From positions 1-64,000 of the forward strand of contig NZ_JAENRY010000063.1 of NCBI RefSeq assembly GCF_016612545.1: 64,000 nucleotides of DNA. The letters are read 5' to 3'. The stretch is from Streptomyces sp. MBT65. GTDB taxonomy: Bacteria; Actinomycetota; Actinomycetes; Streptomycetales; Streptomycetaceae. How positions within the stretch are numbered: the stretch's first letter is position 1; each line of letters starts with the position of its first letter. Below are positions 24,246-33,407 of this stretch, piece after piece. The notes beneath the pieces are model-generated. The model saw nothing but the letters and a program-made list of their open reading frames with translations. It was not told the origin of the DNA and ran no database searches. The position numbers and the translations under genes are program-made.

Positions 24246-25448
24246 TCAGTCGCCGATAAGGGCGTCAACAAATGCCTCCGGCTCGAACGGCGCGAGATCG
24301 TCCGCCCCTTCGCCGAGGCCGATCAGCTTGACCGGTACGCCCAGTTCGCGCTGTACGGCGATGACGATGCCGCCCTTGGCCGTACCGTCCAGCTTGGTCA
24401 GCACGATGCCGGTGATGTCGACGACCTCGGCGAAGACCCGGGCCTGCACCAGCCCGTTCTGCCCGGTGGTGGCGTCGAGCACGAGCAGCACCTCGTCGAG
24501 CGGCGCGTGCTTCTCGACCACCCGCTTGACCTTGCCCAGCTCGTCCATGAGCCCGGTCTTGGTGTGCAGTCGCCCGGCCGTGTCGATGAGGACGACGTCG
24601 ACCCCCATCTCCTTGCCCTCCTTGACCGCGTCGAACGCGACGGAGGCGGGGTCACCGGCCTCGGGCCCGCGCACGGTGTGGGCACCGACCCGCTCACCCC
24701 AGGTCTGCAACTGGTCGGCGGCGGCGGCCCGGAAGGTGTCGGCGGCACCGAGCACGACGGTACGGCCGTCGGCCACGAGCACGCGGGCGAGCTTGCCGGT
24801 GGTGGTGGTCTTGCCGGTGCCGTTGACCCCGACGACCATCACGATGCCGGGCTTGCGGTCCTCGGGCTCGGTCTTCACGGTGCGGTCGATGTCGGTGCCG
24901 ACCAGCTTGAGCAGTTCCTCGCGGAGCAGGGTGCGCAGCTCCTGCGGGGTGCGGGTGCCGAGCACCTTCACGCGGGCGCGCAGTCCGTCGACCAGTTCCT
25001 GGGTGGGGGCCACGCCGACGTCGGCGGTGAGGAGGATGTCCTCGATCTCCTCCCAGGTGTCCTCGTCGAGGTGCTCGCGGGACAGCAGCGTGAGCAGCCC
25101 CTTGCCGAGCGCGTTCTGCGAGCGGGAGAGCCGCGAGCGCAGCCGGACGAGCCGTCCGGCGGTCGGCTCGGGGACGTCCAGTACGGGGACGTCCGGTACG
25201 GGGGGTTCCTCGACGGCGACCGGGGCCGAACCGTCCGGAAGATCCACCTCCTCTATCGTCCGGCGCGCTTCGTCGCGCGGCGTCTCGGCCTCGTCGCCGA
25301 CGTGCGGCTCGGCCGGCGGGGCGGTGATGTCGGGCACGGAGGTGGGCGGCGGGGGCAGCGGCTTCTTACGCCGACTACCGACGACGAGCCCACCGAGCAC
25401 ACCGAGCACGACCACGGCGATGACTACAGCAAGGATGACGGTTTCCAT
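24246..25448 (-). CDS. ftsY: Signal recognition particle receptor FtsY
   Basis: 400 residues from ATG 25448 (METVILAVVIAVVVLGVLGGLVVGSRRKK). Unlike E. coli FtsY it starts with a true membrane anchor (3-23), as in other actinobacteria, then an acidic Pro-rich A region (about 30-100). NG domain: VGVNGTGKTTTTGKLA at about 206-221, DTAGRLHTK, TKLDGTAKGG and GLGEGADDLAPFEPEAFVDALIG at the end. It receives Ffh-ribosome complexes at the membrane. An in-frame extension to 25757 is repetitive and not coding. Confidence 0.96.
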   Translation of the reverse strand: METVILAVVIAVVVLGVLGGLVVGSRRKKPLPPPPTSVPDITAPPAEPHVGDEAETPRDEARRTIEEVDLPDGSAPVAVEEPPVPDVPVLDVPEPTAGRLVRLRSRLSRSQNALGKGLLTLLSREHLDEDTWEEIEDILLTADVGVAPTQELVDGLRARVKVLGTRTPQELRTLLREELLKLVGTDIDRTVKTEPEDRKPGIVMVVGVNGTGKTTTTGKLARVLVADGRTVVLGAADTFRAAAADQLQTWGERVGAHTVRGPEAGDPASVAFDAVKEGKEMGVDVVLIDTAGRLHTKTGLMDELGKVKRVVEKHAPLDEVLLVLDATTGQNGLVQARVFAEVVDITGIVLTKLDGTAKGGIVIAVQRELGVPVKLIGLGEGADDLAPFEPEAFVDALIGD

Positions 25449-25808
25449 AACCCACCCAGTATCAGCCATGGGTCTGGCCGGGGCCCAGCTTGGGCGCGGC
25501 CGGGGTTCGGAGCGGGTTCGGAGAGGGTTCGGGGTGTGTCCGGACCGGGGTCCGGGACCTGTCCGGAGCAGGGTCCGGGACCGGTGCCGGGCTCGGGGGA
25601 GGGCGGGCGAGGCGGGGAAGGCCGGGCAGGCGAGGCAGCCGTGACGAACCAGGCACCGCCCACGCCCCCGCACACGCCGAGACGCCCGGACGCCCACGGC
25701 AACGGCAACGGCAACGGCAACGAGCATGCCCACGGCCACAGCCACACCCATGGCCATCTGATGTCCCGTCAGCTACCGTCCCCCACCACACACGAAGGGG
25801 GACCTCCC
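25449..25808. other. 360-base repetitive divergent region, ftsY / LLM oxidoreductase
   Basis: No supported gene. From about 25490 to 25610 it consists of degenerate GGGTTCGG/GGGTCCGG words. Four exact GGCAAC hexamers lie at 25698-25721, and the next 60 bases are rich in CAC/CAT. In the frame of the downstream oxidoreductase this would read as Gly-Asn and His-Gly repeats, but no start signal supports it. GAAGGGGACC precedes the oxidoreductase ATG. Confidence 0.5.
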
Positions 25809-26780
25809 ATGCCCGTCTCGGTCGTACGTTTCAATCTCGTCGAACCCGGCGCGACCCCCGCCTCGCTGAGCGCCCGCTACCGGGCCGCCCTGGAGATGGC
25901 CGCGTACGCCGACGAGCACGGGATCACCACCGTGCAGACGGAGGAGCACCACGGCGTCGCCAACAACTGGCTGCCGTCGCCCTTCGCCTTCGCGGGCGCG
26001 GTGTTCGGCGCGACCCGGCACATCGCCGTGACCGTCTCCGCGGTCATCGGCCCGCTGCACGACCCGCTGCGGCTGGCCGAGGACATCGCCGTACTCGATC
26101 TGCTGAGCGGCGGCCGGCTGGTGACCGTGGCCGGGATCGGGTACCGGCCCGAGGAGTACGCCCAGTTCGACGTGGACTGGAAGCGCCGGGGCAAGCTCCA
26201 GGACGAGCTGCTGGAGACGGTCCTGAAGGCGTGGTCCGGCGAGGAGTTCGAGTACCGCGGCCGTACCGTACGGGTCACCCCGCGCCCCTTCTCCGACCCG
26301 CACCCCCTGCTGCTGGTCGGCGGTTCCTCGAAGGCCGCCGCGCGTCGGGCCGCCCGGCTGGGGCTGCCCTTCTTCCCCAGCGCGCACCTTCCCGACCTGG
26401 AGGCGTACTACAAGGACCGGCTGGTGGAGTACGGCACCGAGGGGTGGACCATGATGCCGGGCCCGGAGACCCCCCTGCTGCACATCGCCGAGGACCCGGA
26501 CCGGGCCTGGGCCGAGTACGGCGCGCACTTCCTGCACGAGGCGCGGACCTACGCCTCCTGGCAGTCCGGGGAGATCCGCTCGGCGGTGAAGTCGGGGGCC
26601 ACGACCGTGGCGGAGCTGCGCGCGGAGGGCGTCTACCGGATCCTCACCCCGGACGAGTGTGTGGCACTGGGCCTCGACAATCTCGTACTGCATCCGCTGT
26701 CGGGCGGGATGCCGGTGGACGAAGGATGGCGCAGCCTGCGGCTGTTCGCGGAGCGGGTGCTGCCGCGGCTCGGGGAGTGA
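25809..26780 (+). CDS. LLM-class (luciferase-like) flavin-dependent oxidoreductase
   Basis: 323 residues from ATG 25809 with GAAGGGG eight bases upstream. The bacterial-luciferase TIM-barrel family is recognised from VQTEEHHGVANNWLPSP, VTVSAVIGPLHDPLRLAEDIAVLDLLSGGRLVTVAGIGY, GKLQDELLETVLKAWSGE and LLLVGGSSKAAARRAARLGLPFFPS. Members use reduced FMN or F420; the family assignment does not tell which, though cofC for F420 synthesis lies elsewhere in this window. Substrate unknown. Not part of an obvious operon; a small unknown gene follows 70 bases later. Confidence 0.88.
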   Translation: MPVSVVRFNLVEPGATPASLSARYRAALEMAAYADEHGITTVQTEEHHGVANNWLPSPFAFAGAVFGATRHIAVTVSAVIGPLHDPLRLAEDIAVLDLLSGGRLVTVAGIGYRPEEYAQFDVDWKRRGKLQDELLETVLKAWSGEEFEYRGRTVRVTPRPFSDPHPLLLVGGSSKAAARRAARLGLPFFPSAHLPDLEAYYKDRLVEYGTEGWTMMPGPETPLLHIAEDPDRAWAEYGAHFLHEARTYASWQSGEIRSAVKSGATTVAELRAEGVYRILTPDECVALGLDNLVLHPLSGGMPVDEGWRSLRLFAERVLPRLGE

Positions 26781-26850
26781 CCCCGACTCGGAGAGTGACC
26801 TTTACCCGCAACCGGTGGACCGGCCGGTCGACCGGTGGTCCACTGCGGTC

Positions 26851-27210
26851 ATGACCTTGGCTGTGGATGTGTTCCTGCGTGACGCGGACGGCCAGTGGAA
26901 CGTGCTCGACGTTCCGGAGGGCTGCAACGACTCGGCCGGTTTCGAGAACTGGCGCGAGACCGTGTGGGGCTCGGCGCCCGTACGCGCGCTGGGCGCCACG
27001 TACCTTCCCGTGCTGGCCTCCAGCGACCTGTACGTCGAGGCCTCTGACGTACCGGACTTCCTGCGCGAGCTCGCGCTGCTGCGGGAGCATCTGGAAGCTG
27101 TCGTCGCGGCGGTCGGTGAGCGTACCGACCTCGTGGAGAGCCGCCTGGACAACATCGAGGCCGCCGCTCTCCGGGCCCGGGAGATCGGCGGCGGCGTCCT
27201 CATCTGGTGA
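26851..27210 (+). CDS. Conserved hypothetical protein, 119 residues
   Basis: ATG 26851 opens MTLAVDVFLRDADGQWNVLDVPEGCNDSAGFENWRETVWGSAPVRALGATYLPVLASSDLYVE. The protein is acidic, without membrane segment or signal peptide; an N-terminal strand-rich half and a C-terminal helical half (DFLRELALLREHLEAVVAAVGERTDLVESRLDNIEAAALRAR region) can be guessed, the latter with coiled-coil character. GC3 is high and the frame clean, so it is likely real. I do not recognise the family. It lies between the oxidoreductase gene and glcP, convergent with the latter. Confidence 0.7.
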   Translation: MTLAVDVFLRDADGQWNVLDVPEGCNDSAGFENWRETVWGSAPVRALGATYLPVLASSDLYVEASDVPDFLRELALLREHLEAVVAAVGERTDLVESRLDNIEAAALRAREIGGGVLIW

Positions 27211-27258
27211 GCCCACGGACGTGGAAAGGTCACCGACGCAGGAACGGAAAGGGTTTCG

Positions 27259-27295
27259 GGGAGACGGGCGGCGGGGGATGAAGCCCGCCTCCCCG
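27259..27295. terminator. Bidirectional hairpin between convergent genes
   Basis: GGGGAGACGGGC (27259-27270) pairs with GCCCGCCTCCCC (27284-27295) with one mismatch and a 13-base loop, just beyond the glcP stop. Confidence 0.6.
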
Positions 27296-27315
27296 AGCAT
27301 AGGGGAGGGGGCCGG

Positions 27316-28737
27316 TCAGCCCATGTCCTCCAGCTTCTTGCCCTTCGTCTCCTTCACGAACTTCAGGACGAACGGGATGGAGAGCGCGGCGAACACCGTG
27401 TAGATCACATAGGTCGCGGAGAGGTTCCAGTCGGCCAGCGACGGGAAGCTCGCGGTGATGGCCCAGTTGGCGATCCACTGCGCGGACGCGGCGACACCGA
27501 GGGCGGCGGCGCGGATCCGGCTCGGGAACATCTCGCCGAGGAAGACCCAGACCACGACACCCCAGGACAGGGCGAAGAACAGGACGAAGACGTGGGCCGC
27601 GATCAGCGCGGTCCAGCCCTGCGCGGTGGGCAGCTTGCCGTCGACGAGGTGGTAGGAGAAGGCCCAGGCCTCCAGCGCGAGACCGACGACCATGCCGACC
27701 GAGCCGATGAGGGCCAGCGGCTTACGGCCGATGCGGTCCACGAAGATCATGGCGATCACGGTGCCGATGATGTTGATGATCGACGTCGTGAAGGAGTAGA
27801 AGAACGACTGGGTCGGGTCGACACCGACCGACTGCCACAGCGTCGCGGAGTAGTAGAACGCGACGTTGATGCCGACGAGCTGCTGGAAGGCCGAGAGGCC
27901 GATGCCGACCCAGACGATCGGCTTGAAGTAGAAGCCGCCACCGCCGAGCAGGTCCTTGAACGTCGACTTGTGCTCGCTCTTCATCGCGTGCTCGATCTCG
28001 GCGACGCGGGCGTCCAGGTCGATGTCGTCGCCCTCGACCTCACGCAGCACGTCGTGCGCGCGGCTCAGCTTGCCCGCGGAGATCAGGAAGCGCGGGGACT
28101 CGGGGATGGCGAAGGAGAGCAGGCCGTAGAGGACGGCCGGGACCACCATGACGCCGAGCATGACCTGCCAGGCCTCCAGGCCCATGAGCTTGCCGCGCTG
28201 GTCGCCGTCGGCGGCGTTCAGCAGACCCCAGTTGACCAGCTGCGAGATCGCGATGCCGATGACGATCGCGGCCTGCTGGAAGGAGCCGAGCCGGCCGCGG
28301 TAGGCGGGCGGCGAGACCTCGGCGATGTAGGCGGGGCCGATGACGGAGGCCATACCGATGGCGAAACCGCCGATGACCCGCCAGAAGGCGAGGTCCCAGA
28401 GCGCGAAGGGCAGCGCCGAACCGACGGCGCTGACGGTGAACATCACCGCGGAGATCTGCATACAGCGGATACGGCCGATGCGGTCGGCTATCCGGCCGGC
28501 GGTCGCGGCGCCGATGGCACAGCCGATCAGGGCGATCGCGATGACCTGCGCGAGGACCGTGGAGCCTACGTCGTAACGGTCGCGGATCGCCTCGACGGCG
28601 CCGTTGATCACCGAGCTGTCGTAGCCGAAGAGGAAGCCGCCCATCGCGGCCGCCGCCGCGATGAAGATGACATGCCCGAGATGTTCGGGATGAGCCGACC
28701 CGGCTCCTGACTGAGGTGCCTGCGCAGTGCTGGTCAC
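27316..28737 (-). CDS. glcP: Major glucose permease GlcP (MFS sugar porter)
   Basis: 473 residues from GTG 28737 with AGGAG seven bases upstream. Twelve membrane segments; sugar-porter signatures include GGFLFGYDSSVINGAV, GRIADRIGRIRCM, RLGSFQQAAIVIGI, PESPRFLISAGKL, FQQLVGINVAFYYS and FVDRIGRKPLAL. In S. coelicolor GlcP is the main glucose uptake system, a proton symporter, and one of its two gene copies occupies this same place next to smc. Expression there is glucose-induced. The upstream region carries repeated TTCAA/TTGAA motifs (28855-28931) that may bind a regulator. Confidence 0.93.
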   Translation of the reverse strand: MTSTAQAPQSGAGSAHPEHLGHVIFIAAAAAMGGFLFGYDSSVINGAVEAIRDRYDVGSTVLAQVIAIALIGCAIGAATAGRIADRIGRIRCMQISAVMFTVSAVGSALPFALWDLAFWRVIGGFAIGMASVIGPAYIAEVSPPAYRGRLGSFQQAAIVIGIAISQLVNWGLLNAADGDQRGKLMGLEAWQVMLGVMVVPAVLYGLLSFAIPESPRFLISAGKLSRAHDVLREVEGDDIDLDARVAEIEHAMKSEHKSTFKDLLGGGGFYFKPIVWVGIGLSAFQQLVGINVAFYYSATLWQSVGVDPTQSFFYSFTTSIINIIGTVIAMIFVDRIGRKPLALIGSVGMVVGLALEAWAFSYHLVDGKLPTAQGWTALIAAHVFVLFFALSWGVVVWVFLGEMFPSRIRAAALGVAASAQWIANWAITASFPSLADWNLSATYVIYTVFAALSIPFVLKFVKETKGKKLEDMG

Positions 28738-28854
28738 GTGTAACTCCTGAGGCCACCGGCGTCGCTGCCGGGGTGGGGGGCGACCCTTCCAGTGGCGCAC
28801 AGCTTCCCGCTGCCCACCACCTGAAGGTAAAAGCAACGCTGAAGAGACTATGCC

Positions 28855-28931
28855 TTCAAGTTTCGAAGTCAACAGGGGGCCTCATGTGAACTTCAACCCC
28901 ACAGGCGACAGCCATGCATTCAAGAATTGAA
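28855..28931 (-). promoter_or_regulatory. Repeated TTCAA-N3-TYGAA sites upstream of glcP
   Basis: TTCAAGTTTCGAA (28855-28867) and TTCAAGAATTGAA (28919-28931) are 64 bases apart, close to six helical turns; GAACTTCAAC lies between them (about 28888). The second has perfect TTCAA/TTGAA arms. They lie 118-194 bases before the glcP start. The binding factor is unknown. Confidence 0.45.
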
Positions 28932-28965
28932 CACACGATGGAGGTCCAGGGAACCCTGTGACGGT

Positions 28966-31900
28966 CTAGCGAAGGCGCTGCGAGATGACCTTCGAGACCC
29001 CGTCGCCCTGCATGGAGACGCCGTACAACGCGTCGGCGACCTCCATCGTGCGCTTCTGGTGGGTGATGACGATCAGCTGCGAGGCCTCCTGCAGCTCCTG
29101 CATGATCCGGATCAGCCGCTGGAGGTTGGTGTCGTCGAGCGCCGCCTCGACCTCGTCCATCACATAGAACGGACTGGGCCGCGCCTTGAAGATCGACACG
29201 AGGAGCGCTACGGCGGTGAGGGACCGCTCGCCGCCGGAGAGCAGCGAGAGCCGCTTGACCTTCTTGCCGGGCGGGCGGGCCTCCACATCCACCCCCGTGG
29301 TGAGCATGTTGTCGGGATCGGTCAGGATCAACCTGCCCTCGCCGCCCGGAAACAGTCTGCTGAAGACACCCTCGAACTGGAGGGCCGTGTCCCGGTAGGC
29401 CTCGGTGAAGACCTGCTCGACGCGCTCGTCGACCTCCTTCACCACTTGAAGCAGGTCGGCGCGGGTCTTCTTGAGGTCCTCCAGCTGCTCGCTGAGGAAC
29501 TTGTGCCGCTCCTCCAGCGCCGCGAACTCCTCCAGCGCGAGGGGGTTCACCTTGCCCAGCTGCTGGTACGCCCGCTCGGCCGACTTGAGCCGCTTCTCCT
29601 GCTCCGCCCGGTGGAACGTCCGGGGCTGGTTGCGCGGGTCCTCCGGGTCCTCGGGCAGGATCTCGCCCTCGGCGGCGAGCGAGGGCGGCACGAGCTGGTG
29701 CGGCCCGTACTCCTCGATCAGCCCCGCCGGCTCGACCCCCAACTCCTCCAGCGCCTTGGTCTCCAGCTGCTCGATCCGCATGCGCTTCTCGGCACCGAGC
29801 ACCTCACCCCGGTGCACCGAGTCGGTCAGCTTGTCGAGCTCGCCCTTGAGGTCGCGCCCCTGGTTCCGGGCGGCGGTCAACTCCTGCTCGCGGCGCGCCT
29901 TGGCGGCATCGGCTGCGGTGCGCTCCGCGTCGGCACGGCCGAGGGACACCTCGACATGCGCGAGCAACTGCCGCGCCCCGAACGCGACGGCCTCGGCGAC
30001 CGCGGCCTCATGCCGCAACCGCGCGAGCCGCTGCTCCGCCCGAGCCCGCGCCTCCCGCTCGGCCCGAGCCCCCCGATCCAGCGAATCGGCCCGCCCGGCA
30101 AGCCCCTTGACCCGCTCCTCATGCGTACGGACCTGAAGCCGCGCCTCCATCTCGGTCTGCCGAGCATTGGCCCCGTCAGCGGCAAGCCGATCCCGCACAC
30201 TCGTATCGGGCTCCTCCTCGACCGGCAACTCCTCAGCCACAGCCAGCCGTTCAGCCAGCACTTCAGCCTCTTCTACGGCCTTGTCGAGCGCGTCCTGCGC
30301 TCGTGCCGCCGCCGCGGTCGACCGCTCGGCCTCGCCGGCGGCGCCCCGCGCCTGTCCGGCCAGTCGGCCCAACTGCTGTGCCACGGCCGACTTCTCGCGT
30401 TCCGCGGCTCGGCGGCGCTCCCCCAACTCCTCGACCAGCGCGGCGCATTCCTTGCGGCGCTCGGCCGCGGTCTGCTGGGTGCCGGCCAACTCTTCGCAGC
30501 GGACGGCCAGTTCTTCGAGTTCGGCAGCTGCTTCGTCCACGGAGGCCTGGACTTCGAGGAGGCTGGGGGCGCCGGCGGAGCCGCCGTGGGCGAAGTGGGC
30601 TCCGAGCAGGTCGCCTTCGGCGGTCACCGCCGTCAACTCCGGGCGCGTGTATACGAGTTGCTCGGCGTCTTCGAGGGTGCTCACGACGACGATGTTGTGG
30701 AGGAGGCGGCGGATGGCGGGCATGAGGTCGGCGGGGGCGCGTACCAGGTCTGCCGCGAAAGGCTGTTGGGCGGCTGCGGGTGCGTCGTGGCCGGGCGCGC
30801 TCCGCGGCGCGGCCGCGAACGAATCCTGCCCCGCGCTCCCTTGGGGCGCCTCGGCCACCGGCGACGAGATGTCCAGGTCTCCTGCCAGCAGCAGTGCCGC
30901 CCGGCCTCCGTCCTGCTTGCGCAGCAGGCGGATCGCGTCGGCCGCCGAGGACGGTGTCGTCACCGCGATCGCGTCCGCCGCCGCGCCGAACGCTGCCGCC
31001 AGGGCTGTCTCGTGGCCCGGGGTCACCGTGAGCAGTTCCGCCGCCGGGCCCAGGATTCCGGTGAGGCGGTCGCGGGCGCCCAGCAGTATGCCGGTGCCGT
31101 CCTTGCGGCGCAGGCCCAGCGCCAGCGCCTCGTGGCGGGCCTGGGTGGCGGCTCGCCTGCGTTCCGCCGCCGTGGTCGCCTCCCGGGCTGCCGTCAGCGC
31201 GGCCTCCGCCTCGGCGAGCTGCCGCTTGACCTGCTCGTGCCGGTCGGAGAGTTCGGCGTCGCCGGCGTCGAGGCCGTCCACCTCGGCCTGGAGGGTCTCG
31301 TACTCCTCCTGGGCGGTGACCGCACGTTCCTGGGCCTCGTCGCGGGCGGCGGCGAGGCGGTCGATCTCGGCCTGGGCGGAGGCGGCGCGTGAACGGGCCG
31401 CGTTGACCTGGCCGTTGAGCCGGGCGAGGCCTTCACGGCGGTCGGCGATGGAACGGGCCAGGTCCTTCAACCGCCGTTCCTCGGCGGTGAGTTCGCGTTC
31501 CAGTTCGGAGCGGTGGGCGACCGTGTCCTCCAGGGCGTGCTCGGCCGCCTCCAAGGCCGCTTCCAACTCGGCCTCCTGCTCGCGGATCCGGGCGGCCTCG
31601 CGCTCCATGTCCTCGGGGTCGCGGCCCCGCCGTTCCTCGGGGGGTGCGGAGGTCGCGCTCTTCACTCGGGCGTCGGCCAGCGAGATCGTGCCGCGGACCC
31701 GCTCGGCCAGTTGGGACAGCTCGTACCAGGTCTGCTGGGCGCGCTGGAGGCGCGGGGTGAGCTGCCGTACCTCGTCCTCCAGGAGTCCCTCGCGCTGGAG
31801 CGCCTTGCGCAGCTCCAGCTCGGCGGCCTCCTTGCGTTCCTTCAGCGCGGCCTCGTCGGCGATCTCCGTGTTCAGCGCCTGGCGCAGTCGTACGAGATCG

Positions 31901-32595
31901 TCTGCCAACAGCCTCAGGCGCGCGTCTCGGAGATCCGCCTGGATGACGGCGGCGCGGCGGGCGACCGCGGCCTGGCGGCCCAAGGGCTTGAGCTGGCGGC
32001 GGAGTTCGTCCGTGAGGTCCTGCACGCGCGCGAGGTTGGCCTGCATCGCGTCCAGTTTCCGCAGCGCCTTCTCCTTGCGCTTGCGGTGCTTGAGGACGCC
32101 GGCCGCTTCCTCGATGAAGGCGCGCCGGCCCATGGGGTCGGCGTGCAGGACGGAGTCGAGCTGGCCCTGGCCGACGATGACGTGCATCTCGCGGCCGATG
32201 CCGGAGTCGGAGAGGAGTTCCTGGATGTCGAGGAGGCGACACGTGTCGCCGTTGATCTGGTACTCGCTGCCGCCGTTGCGGAACATGATCCGCGTGATGG
32301 TGACCTCGGCGTACTCGATGGGCAGCGCCCCGTCGGAGTTGTCGATGGTGAGGGACACCTCGGCGCGGCCCAGCGGAGGGCGGCCGGTGGTGCCGGCGAA
32401 GATGACGTCCTCCATCTTGCCGCCGCGCAGCGACTTGGCGCCCTGTTCGCCCATGACCCAGCTGAGCGCGTCCACGACATTGGACTTGCCCGAGCCGTTC
32501 GGACCGACGACGCACGTGATTCCCGGCTCGAACCGGAGCGTGGTCGCCGAGGCGAACGATTTGAACCCCCGGAGGGTCAGGGCCTTGAGGTGCAC
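28966..32595 (-). CDS. smc: Chromosome partition ATPase Smc
   Basis: 1209 residues from GTG 32595 (MHLKALTLRGFKSFASATTLRFEPG). Head: Walker A GPNGSGKS at 31-38, C-terminal signature LSGGERSLTAVALL and Walker B PFYVMDEVEAALDD. Two long coiled coils flank a hinge at about 500-680 (ELLTVTPGHETALAAAFGAAADAIAV). Inside the hinge, roughly residues 578-615, there is an Ala/Pro/Gln-rich stretch (QGSAGQDSFAAAPRSAPGHD...) that looks like an insertion. With ScpA and ScpB it compacts and segregates chromosomes, especially in sporulating aerial hyphae. Confidence 0.97.
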   Translation of the reverse strand: MHLKALTLRGFKSFASATTLRFEPGITCVVGPNGSGKSNVVDALSWVMGEQGAKSLRGGKMEDVIFAGTTGRPPLGRAEVSLTIDNSDGALPIEYAEVTITRIMFRNGGSEYQINGDTCRLLDIQELLSDSGIGREMHVIVGQGQLDSVLHADPMGRRAFIEEAAGVLKHRKRKEKALRKLDAMQANLARVQDLTDELRRQLKPLGRQAAVARRAAVIQADLRDARLRLLADDLVRLRQALNTEIADEAALKERKEAAELELRKALQREGLLEDEVRQLTPRLQRAQQTWYELSQLAERVRGTISLADARVKSATSAPPEERRGRDPEDMEREAARIREQEAELEAALEAAEHALEDTVAHRSELERELTAEERRLKDLARSIADRREGLARLNGQVNAARSRAASAQAEIDRLAAARDEAQERAVTAQEEYETLQAEVDGLDAGDAELSDRHEQVKRQLAEAEAALTAAREATTAAERRRAATQARHEALALGLRRKDGTGILLGARDRLTGILGPAAELLTVTPGHETALAAAFGAAADAIAVTTPSSAADAIRLLRKQDGGRAALLLAGDLDISSPVAEAPQGSAGQDSFAAAPRSAPGHDAPAAAQQPFAADLVRAPADLMPAIRRLLHNIVVVSTLEDAEQLVYTRPELTAVTAEGDLLGAHFAHGGSAGAPSLLEVQASVDEAAAELEELAVRCEELAGTQQTAAERRKECAALVEELGERRRAAEREKSAVAQQLGRLAGQARGAAGEAERSTAAAARAQDALDKAVEEAEVLAERLAVAEELPVEEEPDTSVRDRLAADGANARQTEMEARLQVRTHEERVKGLAGRADSLDRGARAEREARARAEQRLARLRHEAAVAEAVAFGARQLLAHVEVSLGRADAERTAADAAKARREQELTAARNQGRDLKGELDKLTDSVHRGEVLGAEKRMRIEQLETKALEELGVEPAGLIEEYGPHQLVPPSLAAEGEILPEDPEDPRNQPRTFHRAEQEKRLKSAERAYQQLGKVNPLALEEFAALEERHKFLSEQLEDLKKTRADLLQVVKEVDERVEQVFTEAYRDTALQFEGVFSRLFPGGEGRLILTDPDNMLTTGVDVEARPPGKKVKRLSLLSGGERSLTAVALLVSIFKARPSPFYVMDEVEAALDDTNLQRLIRIMQELQEASQLIVITHQKRTMEVADALYGVSMQGDGVSKVISQRLR

Positions 32596-32720
32596 GCCGC
32601 TGGACTCTACCTTCCGCCGCTCGCTCTCTCCATGAACGTCCGGTTCCCCGCGGTTTCGCCCTTGAACGTGCAGGGCACACCAAACGTTAAAGAGGGTGGA
32701 GGCATACGGGGGAAAGAAAG

Positions 32721-32742
32721 AAGGGACGCCGAAGCGTCCCTT
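32721..32742 (-). terminator. Terminator hairpin after the small coiled-coil gene
   Basis: AAGGGACGC (32721-32729), loop CGAA, GCGTCCCTT (32734-32742): a perfect 9-bp stem with a stable tetraloop, between the 67-residue gene and smc. Confidence 0.75.
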
Positions 32743-32811
32743 GCAAACTCTGACAGCTCAGTGGTTGATGCGGGCAGCCCAGCCCCTGTCTGTCATGGTG
32801 CGTCGCAGTGA

Positions 32812-33015
32812 TCAGGTGAGCGCGGGCTCAGCCTGGCGTACGTCGATGCTCTCGAGAAGCGAATCGTGAGTTGCGGCAGCCGTCAGTGCGTCGTTCTCGT
32901 CCTGGATCCGAACGAGCTCGGATTCCAGGTCCTGGACGCGCTGCTGGAGCCGTCGCATCTCGGCGAGGAGTCGCGGGTCGGAGCCGCCGACGTAACCGAG
33001 AAGCGCCTTTGCCAT
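32812..33015 (-). CDS. Small conserved coiled-coil protein, 67 residues
   Basis: ATG 33015 starts MAKALLGYVGGSDPRLLAEMRRLQQRVQDLESELVRIQDENDALTAAATHDS. Residues 15-50 form a convincing heptad pattern. The opening MAKALLGYVGGSDPRLL looks like a docking motif and is not hydrophobic enough for a membrane segment. No function known to me. It lies between smc and acyP and is closed by a strong terminator, so it is its own unit. The longer frame to 33219 covers promoter sequence and is not needed. Confidence 0.8.
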   Translation of the reverse strand: MAKALLGYVGGSDPRLLAEMRRLQQRVQDLESELVRIQDENDALTAAATHDSLLESIDVRQAEPALT

Positions 33016-33407
33016 GATGGATGGTCCTCCACACTGAGTGACCGACCGAAGCGGTGTGGGTCGTGAGGGAATCGCACCCGCGATGCTTGACAGTCTTGAG
33101 TGTTGTTCTGCTGTTCTTCCATGCCAAACAGCTAAGGTGCGCGGGGCTTTCAGAGTCTCACCAAAAAGTTTGACGGTCAACACGATCACGCCTCGTATTG
33201 GCGGGCATCCCGGGGGCACGCGGCCCTGACCGGGCGGCGCTGCGACTCCTGCGGGTCTCGCTGGATATGGCGATCATCCTTAGGTGCGGAGCCTGCCAGA
33301 GCGAGCCGTTCTTGGCAACCACCAGGCCATTTCTGCTGTGGGCAGGTGCCGGCGGCATGTCCCGCCGCGTCCGCCAGGGCCGCTTTACACCGTTTCGCAG
33401 ATTGTGC
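33016..33407. other. 392-base gap with no supported gene
   Basis: The part next to the small gene (33060-33200) is comparatively AT-rich and probably holds its promoter; a palindrome TTGACGGTCAA lies at 33170-33180. Open frames across the rest are antisense shadows reaching into acyP. Confidence 0.5.

Noticed and set aside
24156..25808. In-frame 550-codon extension of the LLM oxidoreductase
   Set aside because: It runs antisense through ftsY and a repetitive gap; ATG 25809 has a ribosome site and matches the family start.
30167..32635. 822-codon plus-strand frame opposite smc (and 28927-31392 in another frame)
   Set aside because: Ser/Arg/Ala-rich shadow translation without any domain; smc is complete on the minus strand.
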